A DNA stretch of 64,000 nucleotides from Sellimonas caecigallum (lineage in GTDB: Bacteria > Bacillota > Clostridia > Lachnospirales > Lachnospiraceae). Under the pieces are notes generated by a model. The model worked only from the letters and a program-made list of their open reading frames with translations. It did no database searches and had not been told where the DNA came from. A program made the translations under genes and the position numbers. The stretch lies in the NCBI RefSeq assembly GCF_045038405.1, contig NZ_CP173660.1, positions 2,604,001 through 2,668,000 of the forward strand, in the 5' to 3' direction. This document shows, piece by piece, positions 25,617-34,325 of this stretch. Position 1 is the stretch's first letter. The number at the start of each line of letters is the position of its first letter.

Positions 25617-27465
25617 AGCAGACACCTCCTTCGTAACACATTGCACCGCATGCAGAACACTTTTCCCTGCAGTTTGGTGTGACTTCGCCGCGCATCGCGC
25701 GCTCCCACTCACGGTAAAGGAAGGATTTTGTTACCCCAGCATCGATAAAATCCCACGGGAAAAGTTCTTTTTTTCCTCTTTCCCGCATTGTGTAAAATGC
25801 GATGTCTGTCCCGGTATTTTCAAAAGCCTGCATCCACTTTTTATTGTCAAACTGCTCGCTCCACGAATCAAAGAGGCACCCAAGACGGTAAGCTTCCAGA
25901 AGGACTTTAGATGTTCTTCTGTCTCCTCTGGCAAATACTCCTTCCAGAACAGTTACATCTGCTTCGTGCCAGTTGTATTTCAGGCTTTTCCGGTTCAGCT
26001 GTTCTTTCATCTCCTGATTGACCACATGAGCTCTGTGAATATATTCATCCATCGTATACATTTTCGCCCACTGGAATGGGGTAAATGGTTTTGGTATAAA
26101 GAATGAGGTACTGAACGTGATCTGACATTTCCCGTTTCTTTTGTCTTTCGGGATTTCATAGTATCTTCTCGCCACTTTGTCCGCAAGACGCGGGATTTCC
26201 TTCATGTCTTCTTCCGTCTCCGTCGGAAGACCAAGCATGAAGTAGAGCTTGACTTTATTCCATCCTCCCTCAAATGCTTTTCCGGCACCTTCCAGGATCA
26301 TCTCTTCTGTAAGTCCTTTATTGATGACATTTCGCATTCTCTGGGAACCGGCTTCCGGTGCGAAAGTAAGGCTGCTCTTTCGGATATCCTGGACTTTGCT
26401 CATAACATCCAGAGAAAATGCGTCAATCCGCAGAGATGGAAGAGAGATGTTGATCCCTTTTCCCTTGAATTCGTCGATCAGATAAGTGACAATACCCTTC
26501 AGTTCGGAAAAATCGCTGGAACTTAAGGAACTCAGAGAGATTTCTTCATGTCCAGTACTTTTCAGCATCTCACTTGCATACTTCTTTAACGTCTCCAAAT
26601 TTTTTTCACGGGTAGGACGATAGATCATCCCTGCCTGGCAGAACCGGCATCCACGGATGCACCCGCGCATGACCTCCAATACCACACGGTCTTGTGTCAC
26701 TTTGATGAACGGAACGACCGGTTTCGTAGGATAAGAGACCTTGTCCATATCAACAACAACCTGGCGCCGAATCTTCTCCTTCGCATGAGGATCATTTGGC
26801 ACAAAGCTTTTCAGTGTTCCGTCTTCATTGTAAACAGCATCATAAAACTGTGGAACGTAAATACCCTCAATTTTGGCCGCCATCTGCAGGAAATCTTTTC
26901 TGCTGCCGCCGCATCTGCGATTCTCTTTATAAGCCTCTAAAAGAGCATCGTACTGGGTCTCCCCTTCCCCGACATAAAACAGATCAAAAAAGTCTGCAAT
27001 AGGCTCTGGGTTGACTGCACAAGGGCCTCCTCCAATGACGATAGGATCCTCCTCAGACCGATCTTTTGCAAAGAGCGGAATTTGCGACAGATCCAGGATC
27101 TGCAGGATATTTGTGTAACACATCTCATACTGCAGGGTAATTCCGAGAAAATCGAATTCCTTTATCGGATCCTGGGATTCCAGTGCAAAAAGAGGAATCT
27201 TCTCCTCCCGCATGATCTTATCCAGATCTGTCCACGGAGAATATACCCGCTCGCACCATACATCTTCCCGACGGTTAAACATATCATATAAAATCTGAAT
27301 TCCGAGATGGGACATGCCGATTTCATAGACGTCGGGGAAGCACATGGCAAAGCGGATATCCACCTTTTCCTTGTCTTTCATTACCGAGTTTACCTCGTTC
27401 CCAATGTACCGGGCGGGTTTCTCAACCTTTAATAGTATTTCATCACTTAATGCTAGTTTTCGCAA
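25600..27465 (-). CDS. B12-binding-domain radical SAM protein, TIGR03960 family
   Basis: A 621-residue radical-SAM enzyme. An N-terminal B12-binding-like domain (FPDVYEIGMSHLGIQILYDM and GGGPCAVNPEPIADFFD) is followed by the SAM cluster motif RGCIRGCRFCQAG, with cysteines spaced CX3CX2C, near residue 270. The C-terminus has FARGDRRTSKVLLEA and a Cys-rich tail (CREKCSACGAMC). Conserved next to TIGR03936 and rng in Clostridia; the substrate is unknown. Confidence 0.93.
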   Translation of the reverse strand: MRKLALSDEILLKVEKPARYIGNEVNSVMKDKEKVDIRFAMCFPDVYEIGMSHLGIQILYDMFNRREDVWCERVYSPWTDLDKIMREEKIPLFALESQDPIKEFDFLGITLQYEMCYTNILQILDLSQIPLFAKDRSEEDPIVIGGGPCAVNPEPIADFFDLFYVGEGETQYDALLEAYKENRRCGGSRKDFLQMAAKIEGIYVPQFYDAVYNEDGTLKSFVPNDPHAKEKIRRQVVVDMDKVSYPTKPVVPFIKVTQDRVVLEVMRGCIRGCRFCQAGMIYRPTREKNLETLKKYASEMLKSTGHEEISLSSLSSSDFSELKGIVTYLIDEFKGKGINISLPSLRIDAFSLDVMSKVQDIRKSSLTFAPEAGSQRMRNVINKGLTEEMILEGAGKAFEGGWNKVKLYFMLGLPTETEEDMKEIPRLADKVARRYYEIPKDKRNGKCQITFSTSFFIPKPFTPFQWAKMYTMDEYIHRAHVVNQEMKEQLNRKSLKYNWHEADVTVLEGVFARGDRRTSKVLLEAYRLGCLFDSWSEQFDNKKWMQAFENTGTDIAFYTMRERGKKELFPWDFIDAGVTKSFLYREWERAMRGEVTPNCREKCSACGAMCYEGGVCFEGKN

Positions 27466-27652
27466 TTTCTAACCTCCATTATTTGTACATTTCAAATACG
27501 AATAATCGGGTTTATTATATCCTTTTTAGGGAAGGACTTCAAGTGGATTGCCCTCTCTTGCGAGAAATCAGAAAAAAATTTACATTCCACTATTTTGTTT
27601 TCCAATTTCTATTCTTCTATGTTATGATGAAATAAAAAAGGAGCACAGAACA

Positions 27653-27988
27653 ATGACTGAAATTTTAAAGACGTCTTCTTCTGAAAAACTAACGGCTAAT
27701 ACAGGAATACGCCAGACCGTTTTAGATGAAATCTGCAGTTTTGCAGAAAAATATGGAATCCAAAAGGTCATTCTATTCGGTTCTCGTGCGAGGGGAGATT
27801 TTAAACCTACAAGCGATATTGATCTGGCAGTAAGCGGAGGAAATATCGCCCGTTTTGCTTTAGATGTAGATGAAGAAACTTCCACATTGCTAAAATATGA
27901 TATTGTTGATCTGGAACGGACAATGCAGCCCGAATTACGTGAATCTATACAAAGGGAGGGAAAAACACTCTATGAAAAAATACGATAA
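27653..27988 (+). CDS. mntA: MntA-like nucleotidyltransferase antitoxin
   Basis: A 111-residue minimal nucleotidyltransferase. The motif GSRARGDFKPTSDID exactly fits GSX10DXD of MntA antitoxins, which AMPylate and silence the paired HepT toxin. The start ATG at 27653 follows AAAAAAGGAG. It overlaps the hepT gene by 17 bp, as is normal for this type VII toxin-antitoxin pair. Confidence 0.9.
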   Translation: MTEILKTSSSEKLTANTGIRQTVLDEICSFAEKYGIQKVILFGSRARGDFKPTSDIDLAVSGGNIARFALDVDEETSTLLKYDIVDLERTMQPELRESIQREGKTLYEKIR

Positions 27989-28364
27989 CTTTTGTTCTGC
28001 TTTATCGAATATGAAACAAATATATAAATACAGCGAACCTTATGATGATACTGTTATTCTTACCGGTCTGGTCGGATTGTATGAAATATGCTTCGAGCAG
28101 TCATGGAAAATGATGAAGGAAATTCTTTCTGCACATGGTTATGAAGCCAGTGCAACAGGTTCCCCCAAAATCATTCTGAAAACTGCTTACCAGGCCGGCA
28201 TGATTAAAGACGAAGAATTGTGGCTCCGTGCCTTGCAGGAGCGTAACAATGTCTCGCATTCATACAATGAAAAAATTGCTTTGGAAATTATCTCCCAGGC
28301 AAAGTCTTTTTTCTATCCAATGTTCTGTGAACTAAAAGAGGAAATAGACAGCAAATGGCTGTAA
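27972..28364 (+). CDS. hepT: HepT-like HEPN toxin
   Basis: A 130-residue all-helical HEPN protein (nucleotidyltransferase substrate-binding, HI0074 family). The motif RNNVSHSY matches RX4HXY of HepT: Arg and His form the RNase site and Tyr is the residue modified by MntA. It forms an operon with mntA and is closed by a strong terminator. The acceptor Tyr and both RNase residues are present, so the pair looks intact. Confidence 0.9.
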   Translation: MKKYDNFCSALSNMKQIYKYSEPYDDTVILTGLVGLYEICFEQSWKMMKEILSAHGYEASATGSPKIILKTAYQAGMIKDEELWLRALQERNNVSHSYNEKIALEIISQAKSFFYPMFCELKEEIDSKWL

Positions 28365-28365
28365 C

Positions 28366-28414
28366 AAAAAGCCTTTCGAGGTCTGTGATATTCCAGAACC
28401 TCGAAAGGCTTTTT
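28366..28414 (+). terminator. intrinsic terminator of mntA-hepT
   Basis: A 13-bp perfect stem, AGCCTTTCGAGGT / ACCTCGAAAGGCT, is followed by TTTTTC, directly after the hepT stop. A-rich sequence on the other side makes it usable in both directions. Confidence 0.9.
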
Positions 28415-28461
28415 CTTGTACTTTTTTTGCGTCTTGGCAAAAAACACCGCAGTGCTGCTAT

Positions 28462-28893
28462 TTATTTCCGTTTTGCTTTTGTTCCAAACATCGCTGCAAT
28501 TACCGCAAGTGACAAAATGGCTGCAGCCCCTGCAGCTTCAACCGGCGCTTCATCTCCAGTCTTCGGCGCTTTTTCCTGTCTGTCTGCTGTGTCATTGTTC
28601 TTTGCTGTATCATCTGTCTTTGGCGGTTCTTTCTGATCATCTTCCGAGCTGCCGGCCCCTGATCCTGGATCTTGCGGTTCCGACGGTTCTTCCGTACTGT
28701 TTACAGGGATCTCGCTCCCTGGCTCCGGCGCAGTAAGCTGCGGAATAGTTCTGAGGGCATCTTCAACAATCCCAATTCCAGCATAGTTATCCACGTACAC
28801 TTCGTCCTGGGAATCAGATACACGGATTCCATGTCCTCCGTCTGAAACTGTAATATAGGAGCTTTCTTCACAATTGCCATCGTTTACCTCGTC
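28462..28893 (-). pseudogene. remnant of a sortase-anchored surface protein
   Basis: Only the tail is left. The open frame (from about 28893) contains a Pro/Glu/Asp/Lys-rich spacer and a sorting signal, APKTGDEAPVEAAGAAAILS, then a hydrophobic stretch and the basic tail GTKAKRK. That matches a PKTG-type variant of the LPxTG anchor. No signal peptide or start is present; the first ATG (28800) has no ribosome binding site. The 5' part was lost at the same point where the neighbouring permease lost its own 5' end. Confidence 0.7.
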
Positions 28894-29457
28894 TCAGCAG
28901 CAGAGACCACAGGTGCCACCACTGCAGTTTGCACCGGAACGCTGAATCGTGATATTAAAATGAAAGAGCTGCAAGGATCCCTTGCCGTAGACGGATTTTC
29001 CAGTGCAATCTCCGGATGCTTTGGGTGTCTTCCTCTGACATCATTCAGTCAAAATGTCGGCCTTGTCACAATGACTGGAGTCATCAATCGTTTTACAATC
29101 TTCATGGGCGCTTTGATCCTGATTCTTGCATCACTTTTTCCGCCGCTTGGAGCTTTTTTTAACTCTTTGCCGCAGCCTGTTCTTGGCGGATGCACAGTCA
29201 TGATGTTCGGATCCATCGTATACGAAGGAATGAAAATGCTGAAGGAATGTACTTTTGACGATCGGACGATGATCATTGTATCCTTATCTTTCTGCATTGG
29301 GATCGGACTGACACAGACTTCCGGAAACTTCTTTTCCGCTTTCCCACAGGTTGTAGGCGATGTATTTAATGGAAATGCTGTTGCCGGAGTCTTCGTTGTA
29401 TCCTTGTTGTTAAGTCTTGTTCTGCCAAAAGCGAAAGCTGAAAAGGAAGGAATATAA
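28846..29457 (+). pseudogene. 5'-truncated uracil/xanthine permease (NCS2)
   Basis: About 200 C-terminal codons of a nucleobase:cation symporter. Frame 28846 onward reads IAIVYLVSAAETTGATTAVC (28873-28932), then LPLTSFSQNVGLVTMTGV and LGGCTVMMFGSIVYEGMKM, all typical of UraA/PbuX-type permeases, which are about 450 residues. A stop precedes at 28843 and there is no usable start. A gene with an acetyltransferase beginning at its stop codon follows, suggesting an old operon. Confidence 0.8.
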
Positions 29458-29511
29458 TGACAAAAATAGATAAATCATGGCAAAAAAATGGATTTTTAAT
29501 AAGACTTAGGT
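29457..29511 (+). pseudogene. 5' fragment of the interrupted GNAT gene
   Basis: The ATG at 29457 overlaps the permease stop (TAATG). Eighteen codons (MTKIDKSWQKNGFLIRLR) are read before the mobile element begins; joining them to 37127 onward restores one frame of 191 codons. Confidence 0.8.
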
Positions 29512-29531
29512 CAGTTTACAAGGAACTACAC
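29512..29531 (+). repeat. left terminal inverted repeat of the element
   Basis: CAGTTTACAAGGAACTACAC; it pairs with 37106-37125 at 19 of 20 positions. Confidence 0.9.
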
Positions 29532-30254
29532 GCAGACCGTGAAACGGGCTGCTGACAACAAACGGCGCTATGCTCCCGGCTGGGTGCATAGCACCTGTTT
29601 GTTGCGGGGGTTTCCAAAGGGGGCAGCGCCCCATTTGGCACACGACTTTGCGGAGCAAAGTGTAGTGTGTTATACGCTCTGTCGGCGTTGCCCTGAAAAT
29701 ACCGTTGCCGCCGGGGAGGGCAAGGGCATTTGACGCGGCAGGAAAGCAGGGCTTTGTTTGGGGCTGGTAAGCCGGAAACAAAGGGCTGATTTCAGCAGCA
29801 GACAGGGCGTATTATGAAAGCCCCCGTCCCTCGTCCTCCGCCCCCGGCCTATGGGACAAAAAGTCCCAAAGCTCTGGACACCGTGACCAGATGTGTGGCC
29901 ACACTCCGGGAAAAGTAGCAGGACGGCAGGAAACCGTCAAGGCTGAAATGAATGGGCTGACGCCCGGCCTTGACCGTTCCCCGCCGCCCCGCTGGATGGG
30001 TGGACAAGGTGGCCAATCCCTAAAAGTGTTTGGCCGCACTCGTTCATTTTGGGGCCTTTCTTCTCCCAAAATTGAAATGGGCGGGAAAGCCCTAAAATGG
30101 CTTTCCCGCCTTGATTACCCATTAGCAAAGACGGGCGAGACTGTCAACGGCGGCGCTGAAAGCGCCGTTCATCTTGACCGTTGACTGGCTCGCCTGGCTT
30201 TGCTACTGCCCGTAAGAGATGGAAAAACAAGATGGAAAACAAGGTTAAAAATGG
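29532..30254. other. structured non-coding left region of the element
   Basis: About 720 bp with no convincing gene but several strong hairpins. A 12-bp perfect stem GGCGGGAAAGCC / GGCTTTCCCGCC lies at 30080-30110. A nested set at 30134-30194 pairs GGCGAG with CTCGCC, GTCAACGG with CCGTTGAC, and GGCGCT with AGCGCC. Such structures suit an origin of transfer or replication, but the exact role is inferred. Confidence 0.6.
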
Positions 30255-30284
30255 TTGACAAGTCTATCGGATGTGTGTTATACT
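30255..30284 (+). promoter_or_regulatory. promoter of the Tet(40)-like gene
   Basis: TTGACA (30255-30260), an 18-bp spacer and TATACT (30279-30284): a near-consensus housekeeping promoter about 275 bp before the gene, with a long leader in between. Confidence 0.85.
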
Positions 30285-30370
30285 GTGCGACAGTTTGAGA
30301 TTGGAAGGAGGCTTACGTGTGTTAATTTGTGTACGCTAATAAGCAATAAAAAGTAGAAGTACCTTTCCAC

Positions 30371-30514
30371 ATGATGGTGGGCTTTTTTTGCGTGCGTATG
30401 CAAAGGAACACGTAGGTTTGACACGAGCAGTCTTTGAACTGTATCGTGGTGTTTTTTCGTGCTTTGTTGTTATGCAGGCGTCTGCCCTCTCTGTGGGACA
30501 ACGCCTGCTTTTTA
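30371..30514 (+). promoter_or_regulatory. leader with possible peptide and attenuator of the efflux gene
   Basis: A possible 14-codon leader peptide begins at the ATG at 30371 (MMVGFFCVRMQRNT). A terminator-like hairpin, GCAGGCGT / ACGCCTGC at 30474-30508, is followed by TTTTT. A smaller stem (CCAC / GTGG) with seven Ts lies around 30368-30388. The order of promoter, short peptide, terminator and gene suggests drug-induced transcription attenuation, as known for tet and macrolide resistance genes. No direct proof is available from sequence. Confidence 0.6.
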
Positions 30515-30559
30515 TTGCAGAAACAAAGGAACAATGCAATAAAAAAGGAGGTTCGCATT

Positions 30560-31780
30560 ATGACCCAAAACAACAATTCATGGAGAAAAACTTATTTTAC
30601 ACTTCTTGCCGGACAAGCAATATCCTTTATTAGCAGCGGTATTTTGCAAATGGCCATTATCTTTTATTTGGTTGCGAAAACTAATTCTGCAATCATATTG
30701 ACGGCGGCAACACTGATTGGATTTTTGCCGCAAGCCTGTTTAGGCCCGTTTGCAGGTGCTTTTGTTGACCGGCACAGCCGTAAAAGCGTAATGATTGGTG
30801 CGGATTTGATAATTGCCGCCGCTGGCGGTATTCTGGCGCTGGTGGCGTTTTACATGGAATTGCCCGTATGGTCTATTATGGTTGTCCTGTTAATCCGAAG
30901 TGCGGGAACTGCTTTTCATTCTCCAGCATTCAGCGCAGCAACACCTATGATTGTGCCAAAAGAGGAACTTACAAAATGCGCTGGTTACACGCAGACCATG
31001 CAAGCAGTAAGTGCGATTATCAGTCCAGCTGCCGCAGCGTTTTTATATGCTGTTTGGCCTCTTAATGCAATTATATTGTTAGATATTGTGGGTGCAATCC
31101 TTGCCTGTGTGACTGTTGCGATTTCGTCCATACCAACGCCTGAACTATGTCCAGAAACGAAAAGACAACAGTTTTTACAGGATATGAAAGAGGGGTATGT
31201 GGTATTAAAGCAAAACAGGGGCCTCTTTGCTCTGCTCTGGATTGGTGTAATTTATATGTTCTTTTATATGCCAATCAGTACGCTTTTTCCTCTCATCTGT
31301 ATGTCATACTTCAAAGGAACACCGGCCCATGCCTCTGCCGCTGAAATTGCTTTTGCGGTTGGTATGCTGCTTGGCGGAGTCATTCTGAGCATTTGGGGCG
31401 GTTTTAAGAAACGGCGGTACACCATCGGTCTTTCCGTTCTCCTGATGGGCGTTAGCAATATGCTCTCCGGGCTTTTGCCGCCAGACGCATTTCTTGTCTT
31501 TGTTGTGTGCTGTACTGTTATGGGAATTTCCGCTCCATTTTACGGTGTGCAAAATGCGATTTTTCAAGAAACGGTCAAACCAGAATATCTGGGGAGAGTT
31601 TTTTCTCTACTGACAAGCGCCGCTTCCCTCGCCATGCCGTTTGGCCTTGTCATTTCCGGGCCTCTGGCGGAGCGGCTGGGAGTTGAGAAATGGTTTGTCA
31701 TTTGCGGAATTGGCATTATCATCGTTGCGCTTGCCGTATTTTTACTACCCGGTTTGAGAGAGATTGACAATACGCAATAA
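30560..31780 (+). CDS. tet(40): tetracycline efflux MFS transporter, Tet(40)-like
   Basis: A 406-residue MFS transporter of the drug:H+ antiporter DHA3 group. The family loop motif is visible as GPFAGAFVDRHSRKSVMIGAD between helices 2 and 3. About twelve membrane segments are predicted. Sequence resembles Mef(A) (macrolide) and TetA(P)-type (tetracycline) pumps; exact length 406, the DHA3 type, the leader and the Tn context favour Tet(40). The start at 30560 follows AAAAAAGGAGG; the longer open frame starting upstream includes the attenuator. Other possibility: a Mef-like macrolide pump. Confidence 0.75.
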   Translation: MTQNNNSWRKTYFTLLAGQAISFISSGILQMAIIFYLVAKTNSAIILTAATLIGFLPQACLGPFAGAFVDRHSRKSVMIGADLIIAAAGGILALVAFYMELPVWSIMVVLLIRSAGTAFHSPAFSAATPMIVPKEELTKCAGYTQTMQAVSAIISPAAAAFLYAVWPLNAIILLDIVGAILACVTVAISSIPTPELCPETKRQQFLQDMKEGYVVLKQNRGLFALLWIGVIYMFFYMPISTLFPLICMSYFKGTPAHASAAEIAFAVGMLLGGVILSIWGGFKKRRYTIGLSVLLMGVSNMLSGLLPPDAFLVFVVCCTVMGISAPFYGVQNAIFQETVKPEYLGRVFSLLTSAASLAMPFGLVISGPLAERLGVEKWFVICGIGIIIVALAVFLLPGLREIDNTQ

Positions 31781-31810
31781 TCAACTGCACCTTTTTCTAT
31801 TACTAAACAA

Positions 31811-31862
31811 AATGCCTGGATGGTGGTTCTGAAAAACCAGAACCGCCGTTCAGGCATTTTTT
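31811..31862 (+). terminator. terminator between the efflux gene and the repressor
   Basis: A long interrupted stem GCCTG...GGTTCTG / CAGAACC...CAGGC with TTTTTT after it, between two converging genes. It ends the efflux transcript and can also serve the repressor. Confidence 0.85.
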
Positions 31863-32661
31863 ATCTTCGTCCTCTCTGCGGTTTTGGATTCTTCAGCAAG
31901 TCGGATTTTTCCGCAATCTTTTTCAGCCACTTCCGTTCTTCTACTGACAGCTTCCTAAAATTCAGCTTGAGCCGTTTGCAGATAAACGCCAAGTACGCTT
32001 GTTCCGTGTCGCTGTCCTGGCTGACGATTTCACCAGCAGTTTCCAGCATTTCTTTTAGCGGGTTATCCTCTGGGACGCTGAAAAAATCGTCCTTGTGTGT
32101 TTCCCGCAGAGCAAGGGCAATCCCGTTTATGTCCCGTTGTATCACATAGCGGCAAAACTCGTCCTCATCAATATGGGCGGTGATAAGCTGTCTTAACTGC
32201 GTATCACTCATGCCAGGATTATGCTTTTTTATAACAGTTGCGCTCATCGTGTCCACTATGGCGTTTGCACCCTGCGCCTGTTTCAGTGCCGTTCCGTTCA
32301 CATAGATTTCAAGGTCAGCCATCAGCCGGGGGAAATCCGGGTGCGCCGCCAGCTCACACAGCAGGGTATTGTCTATCCTCCCGCTTTTCAGCAGGTCAAT
32401 CATTTCATCACTCAAACGCAGGTCTGCAAGATCGGCGTTTGGGTGATTTTTCATTTCAGACAGCCCCAGCAGATAATCAGCGGTCACACCGTAAAACTTC
32501 GCCAGCCGGATAAGGGCATAGTGGCTGATGTCCTTGAAGTCTTCCGTTTCGTAACTGCCCAGCGCAGACTTGGAAAGCCCGGTCTGCTCCGCAAGCTGCC
32601 CCAGCGTCAAGCCACGCTCCACACGTAGGTCTTTTAATCGCTCTTGTATGGATAAAGACAT
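31861..32661 (-). CDS. XRE-family transcriptional regulator
   Basis: A 266-residue protein with an N-terminal Cro/C1-type helix-turn-helix (IQERLKDLRVERGLTLGQLAEQ then TGLSKSALGSYE) and an uncharacterised C-terminal region. The start ATG at 32661 follows AAGGAGGGTGAAT. Encoded convergent to the efflux gene, it is likely to regulate element functions such as recombinase or mobilization genes. Its operator cannot be assigned. Confidence 0.85.
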   Translation of the reverse strand: MSLSIQERLKDLRVERGLTLGQLAEQTGLSKSALGSYETEDFKDISHYALIRLAKFYGVTADYLLGLSEMKNHPNADLADLRLSDEMIDLLKSGRIDNTLLCELAAHPDFPRLMADLEIYVNGTALKQAQGANAIVDTMSATVIKKHNPGMSDTQLRQLITAHIDEDEFCRYVIQRDINGIALALRETHKDDFFSVPEDNPLKEMLETAGEIVSQDSDTEQAYLAFICKRLKLNFRKLSVEERKWLKKIAEKSDLLKNPKPQRGRR

Positions 32662-32739
32662 ATTCACCCTCCTTGCTAGCTCAACGAAAGAGAAGCCGTT
32701 ATGCTATGTACTATGCTCATAGCATAACGGCATAGGCAT

Positions 32740-33003
32740 TTACAGTTTTATTTTACCATTTGCTACATCTTCACGAAATTTATCAACAAGCTTCGCTGTC
32801 AGCTTGGATTTACCGTAGTGTTCAAGTACAAAAGTACGATAACTTTTTCCATCTACAAGCACATCACTTTTTCTGGTCAACAACCAATTTCCGTTACCTC
32901 CTCCCTGTTCTCTAATATTCCAGTCTTTCCCATATCTTTTATAGATTTCATCTTTTTTACCTTGAACAGACATTGATTCGCTTGGAATATAAACAATTTG
33001 CAT
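32740..33003 (-). CDS. small protein of unknown function
   Basis: An 87-residue basic protein beginning MQIVYIPSESMSVQGKKDE. It has no membrane segment. Two clusters look conserved in kind (GKDWNIREQGGGNGNWLLTR and KSDVLVDGKSYRTFVLEHYG). A ribosome binding site (AAGGAGGAGC) precedes it. I do not recognise the family. AT-richer than the relaxase region, it may be an accessory cargo gene. Confidence 0.55.
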   Translation of the reverse strand: MQIVYIPSESMSVQGKKDEIYKRYGKDWNIREQGGGNGNWLLTRKSDVLVDGKSYRTFVLEHYGKSKLTAKLVDKFREDVANGKIKL

Positions 33004-33231
33004 AATAGCTCCTCCTTTATTTTGTGCAAGAAGACCAGAAACCTGAATTTGTCTTTTATCTTTTTTTGATTATATCACAAATCCGAGAGCGTGGAAATAG
33101 GGAGTTTTTCAGGCTGATTTCCTACCTCTTGGATATACGGCACAGGCGGTCAAAAAGGTGTAGACTTGGGATAGTTCATCGATGGACAAGCACCTTGGAA
33201 ACAGAACACGCCAAAGAAAACGGAGGGACGC

Positions 33232-33645
33232 ATGAGCAAAAGACCCTATCAACACCTGCCGCCGCTGGAACACAGGCCGGACGGCTCCCCCTACCGCATA
33301 ACCCCGCCCCAGAAGAGACGAGCCAGCGGCCTGATACGCCGGGAGTGCTGCAACTGCGAGGACGGAAACTGCCTTGCGCTGGACGATGGCGACACCTGCG
33401 CCTGTCCGCAGATGATTTCGTTCTCCGTCTGCTGCAAGTGGTTCCGCTGGGCGGTCTTGCCGCTGGACAGGACGCTGGAAGCGGAGATTTACCGGGACAG
33501 GGACTTGAAACGCTGTGCGGAGTGCGGCGGTGTGTTCGTCCCGAAGTCCAACCGGGGCAAATACTGCCCGGACTGCGCCGCCAGAGTTCACAGGCGGCAG
33601 AAAACAGAAAGTGAACGGAAAAGGAGGTCTGCTGTGGACAGTTAA
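33232..33645 (+). CDS. cysteine-rich VLP-domain protein
   Basis: A 137-residue cysteine-rich protein. Clusters CCNCEDGNCLALDDGDTCACPQ and CAECGGVFVPKSNRGKYCPDC suggest two zinc-binding knuckles, and VCCKWFRWAVLPLD carries the VLP signature of the family. Such proteins accompany RepA and MOBV relaxases in Firmicute mobilizable elements; the function is unknown. The start ATG follows GGAGGGACGC. Confidence 0.8.
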   Translation: MSKRPYQHLPPLEHRPDGSPYRITPPQKRRASGLIRRECCNCEDGNCLALDDGDTCACPQMISFSVCCKWFRWAVLPLDRTLEAEIYRDRDLKRCAECGGVFVPKSNRGKYCPDCAARVHRRQKTESERKRRSAVDS

Positions 33646-33756
33646 GAGCGGGAAAAGCCTTGATTTGCAAGGCTCCGCAAGCCCTCAACCGGGGCGGCTG
33701 GTATCATTTATCATTCGCCCCGGAAAACGGGCCTCTAACCGTCCACAAAACACGCT

Positions 33757-34152
33757 ATGACAAACACGATTTATATTCACCAGCCGGAAAAGGCGTTCAG
33801 TTTCACCCGGCTCCCCAATTTCCTTTTTGAAGCACCCACATTCCAGCCCTTGAGCAACGAAGCGAAGGTGCTGTATGCCTTTGTCCTGCGCCGGGCGGAG
33901 TTGTCCCGGAAGAACGGCTGGGCGGACGAGTACGGGCGGGTCTACCTGTACTACCCCATCTGCGAGGTGGTCGCTTTGCTCCGCTGCGGGCGGCAGAAAG
34001 CGGTCAACACCCTGCGGGAGTTGCAGTATGCGGGGCTGGTGGAAATCCAGAAACAGGGCTGTGGAAAACCCAACCGCATTTACCCGAAATCCTATGAAGC
34101 GGTTCCAAACACCGACTTCAAGAAATCCGGTTATGGTACGCCGGAGGGCTGA
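33757..34152 (+). CDS. replication initiator protein A, N-terminal domain only
   Basis: A 131-residue RepA-N-type protein: KAFSFTRLPNFLFEAPTF, then a winged-helix stretch LSNEAKVLYAFVLRRAELS and KAVNTLRELQYAGLVEI. Family members are usually about 200-300 residues; here the frame stops at 34150-34152. Just beyond the stop, the same frame still reads STKINPLEVRKSDGI before further stops, which looks like the lost linker. So the protein is probably truncated by mutation, though the DNA-binding part is whole. Confidence 0.75.
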   Translation: MTNTIYIHQPEKAFSFTRLPNFLFEAPTFQPLSNEAKVLYAFVLRRAELSRKNGWADEYGRVYLYYPICEVVALLRCGRQKAVNTLRELQYAGLVEIQKQGCGKPNRIYPKSYEAVPNTDFKKSGYGTPEG

Positions 34153-34247
34153 AAACCGTACTTGGCGAGTACGAAAATCAATCCTCTTGAAGTACGGAAA
34201 TCTGACGGTATATAGAAATACAGAGATTAAAACCATCTATTTACATT

Positions 34248-34311
34248 CATTCCATTCCAATCCTATCAGAGATATTTTCGGCGGGAAAACCCGCCGGAAA
34301 GGAATGGAATG
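34248..34311 (+). promoter_or_regulatory. nested inverted repeat before the relaxase gene
   Basis: CATTCCATTCC (34248-34258) pairs perfectly with GGAATGGAATG (34301-34311). Inside it a second stem CGGCGGG-AAAA-CCCGCCG lies at 34279-34296. It sits directly before the relaxase ribosome binding site, a common place for oriT or for relaxase autoregulation. Confidence 0.6.
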
Positions 34312-34325
34312 GGGAAAGGAGTTCA

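Noticed and set aside
29812..30184. Overlapping open frames in the left end of the element
   Set aside because: Low-complexity, without ribosome binding sites, and interrupted by strong hairpins; non-coding is a better reading.
33024..33614. 196-codon plus-strand frame over the Cys-rich VLP gene
   Set aside because: Out of frame with the Cys-rich VLP protein, which has a good start, ribosome binding site and zinc-knuckle pattern; the long frame is a GC-rich shadow.
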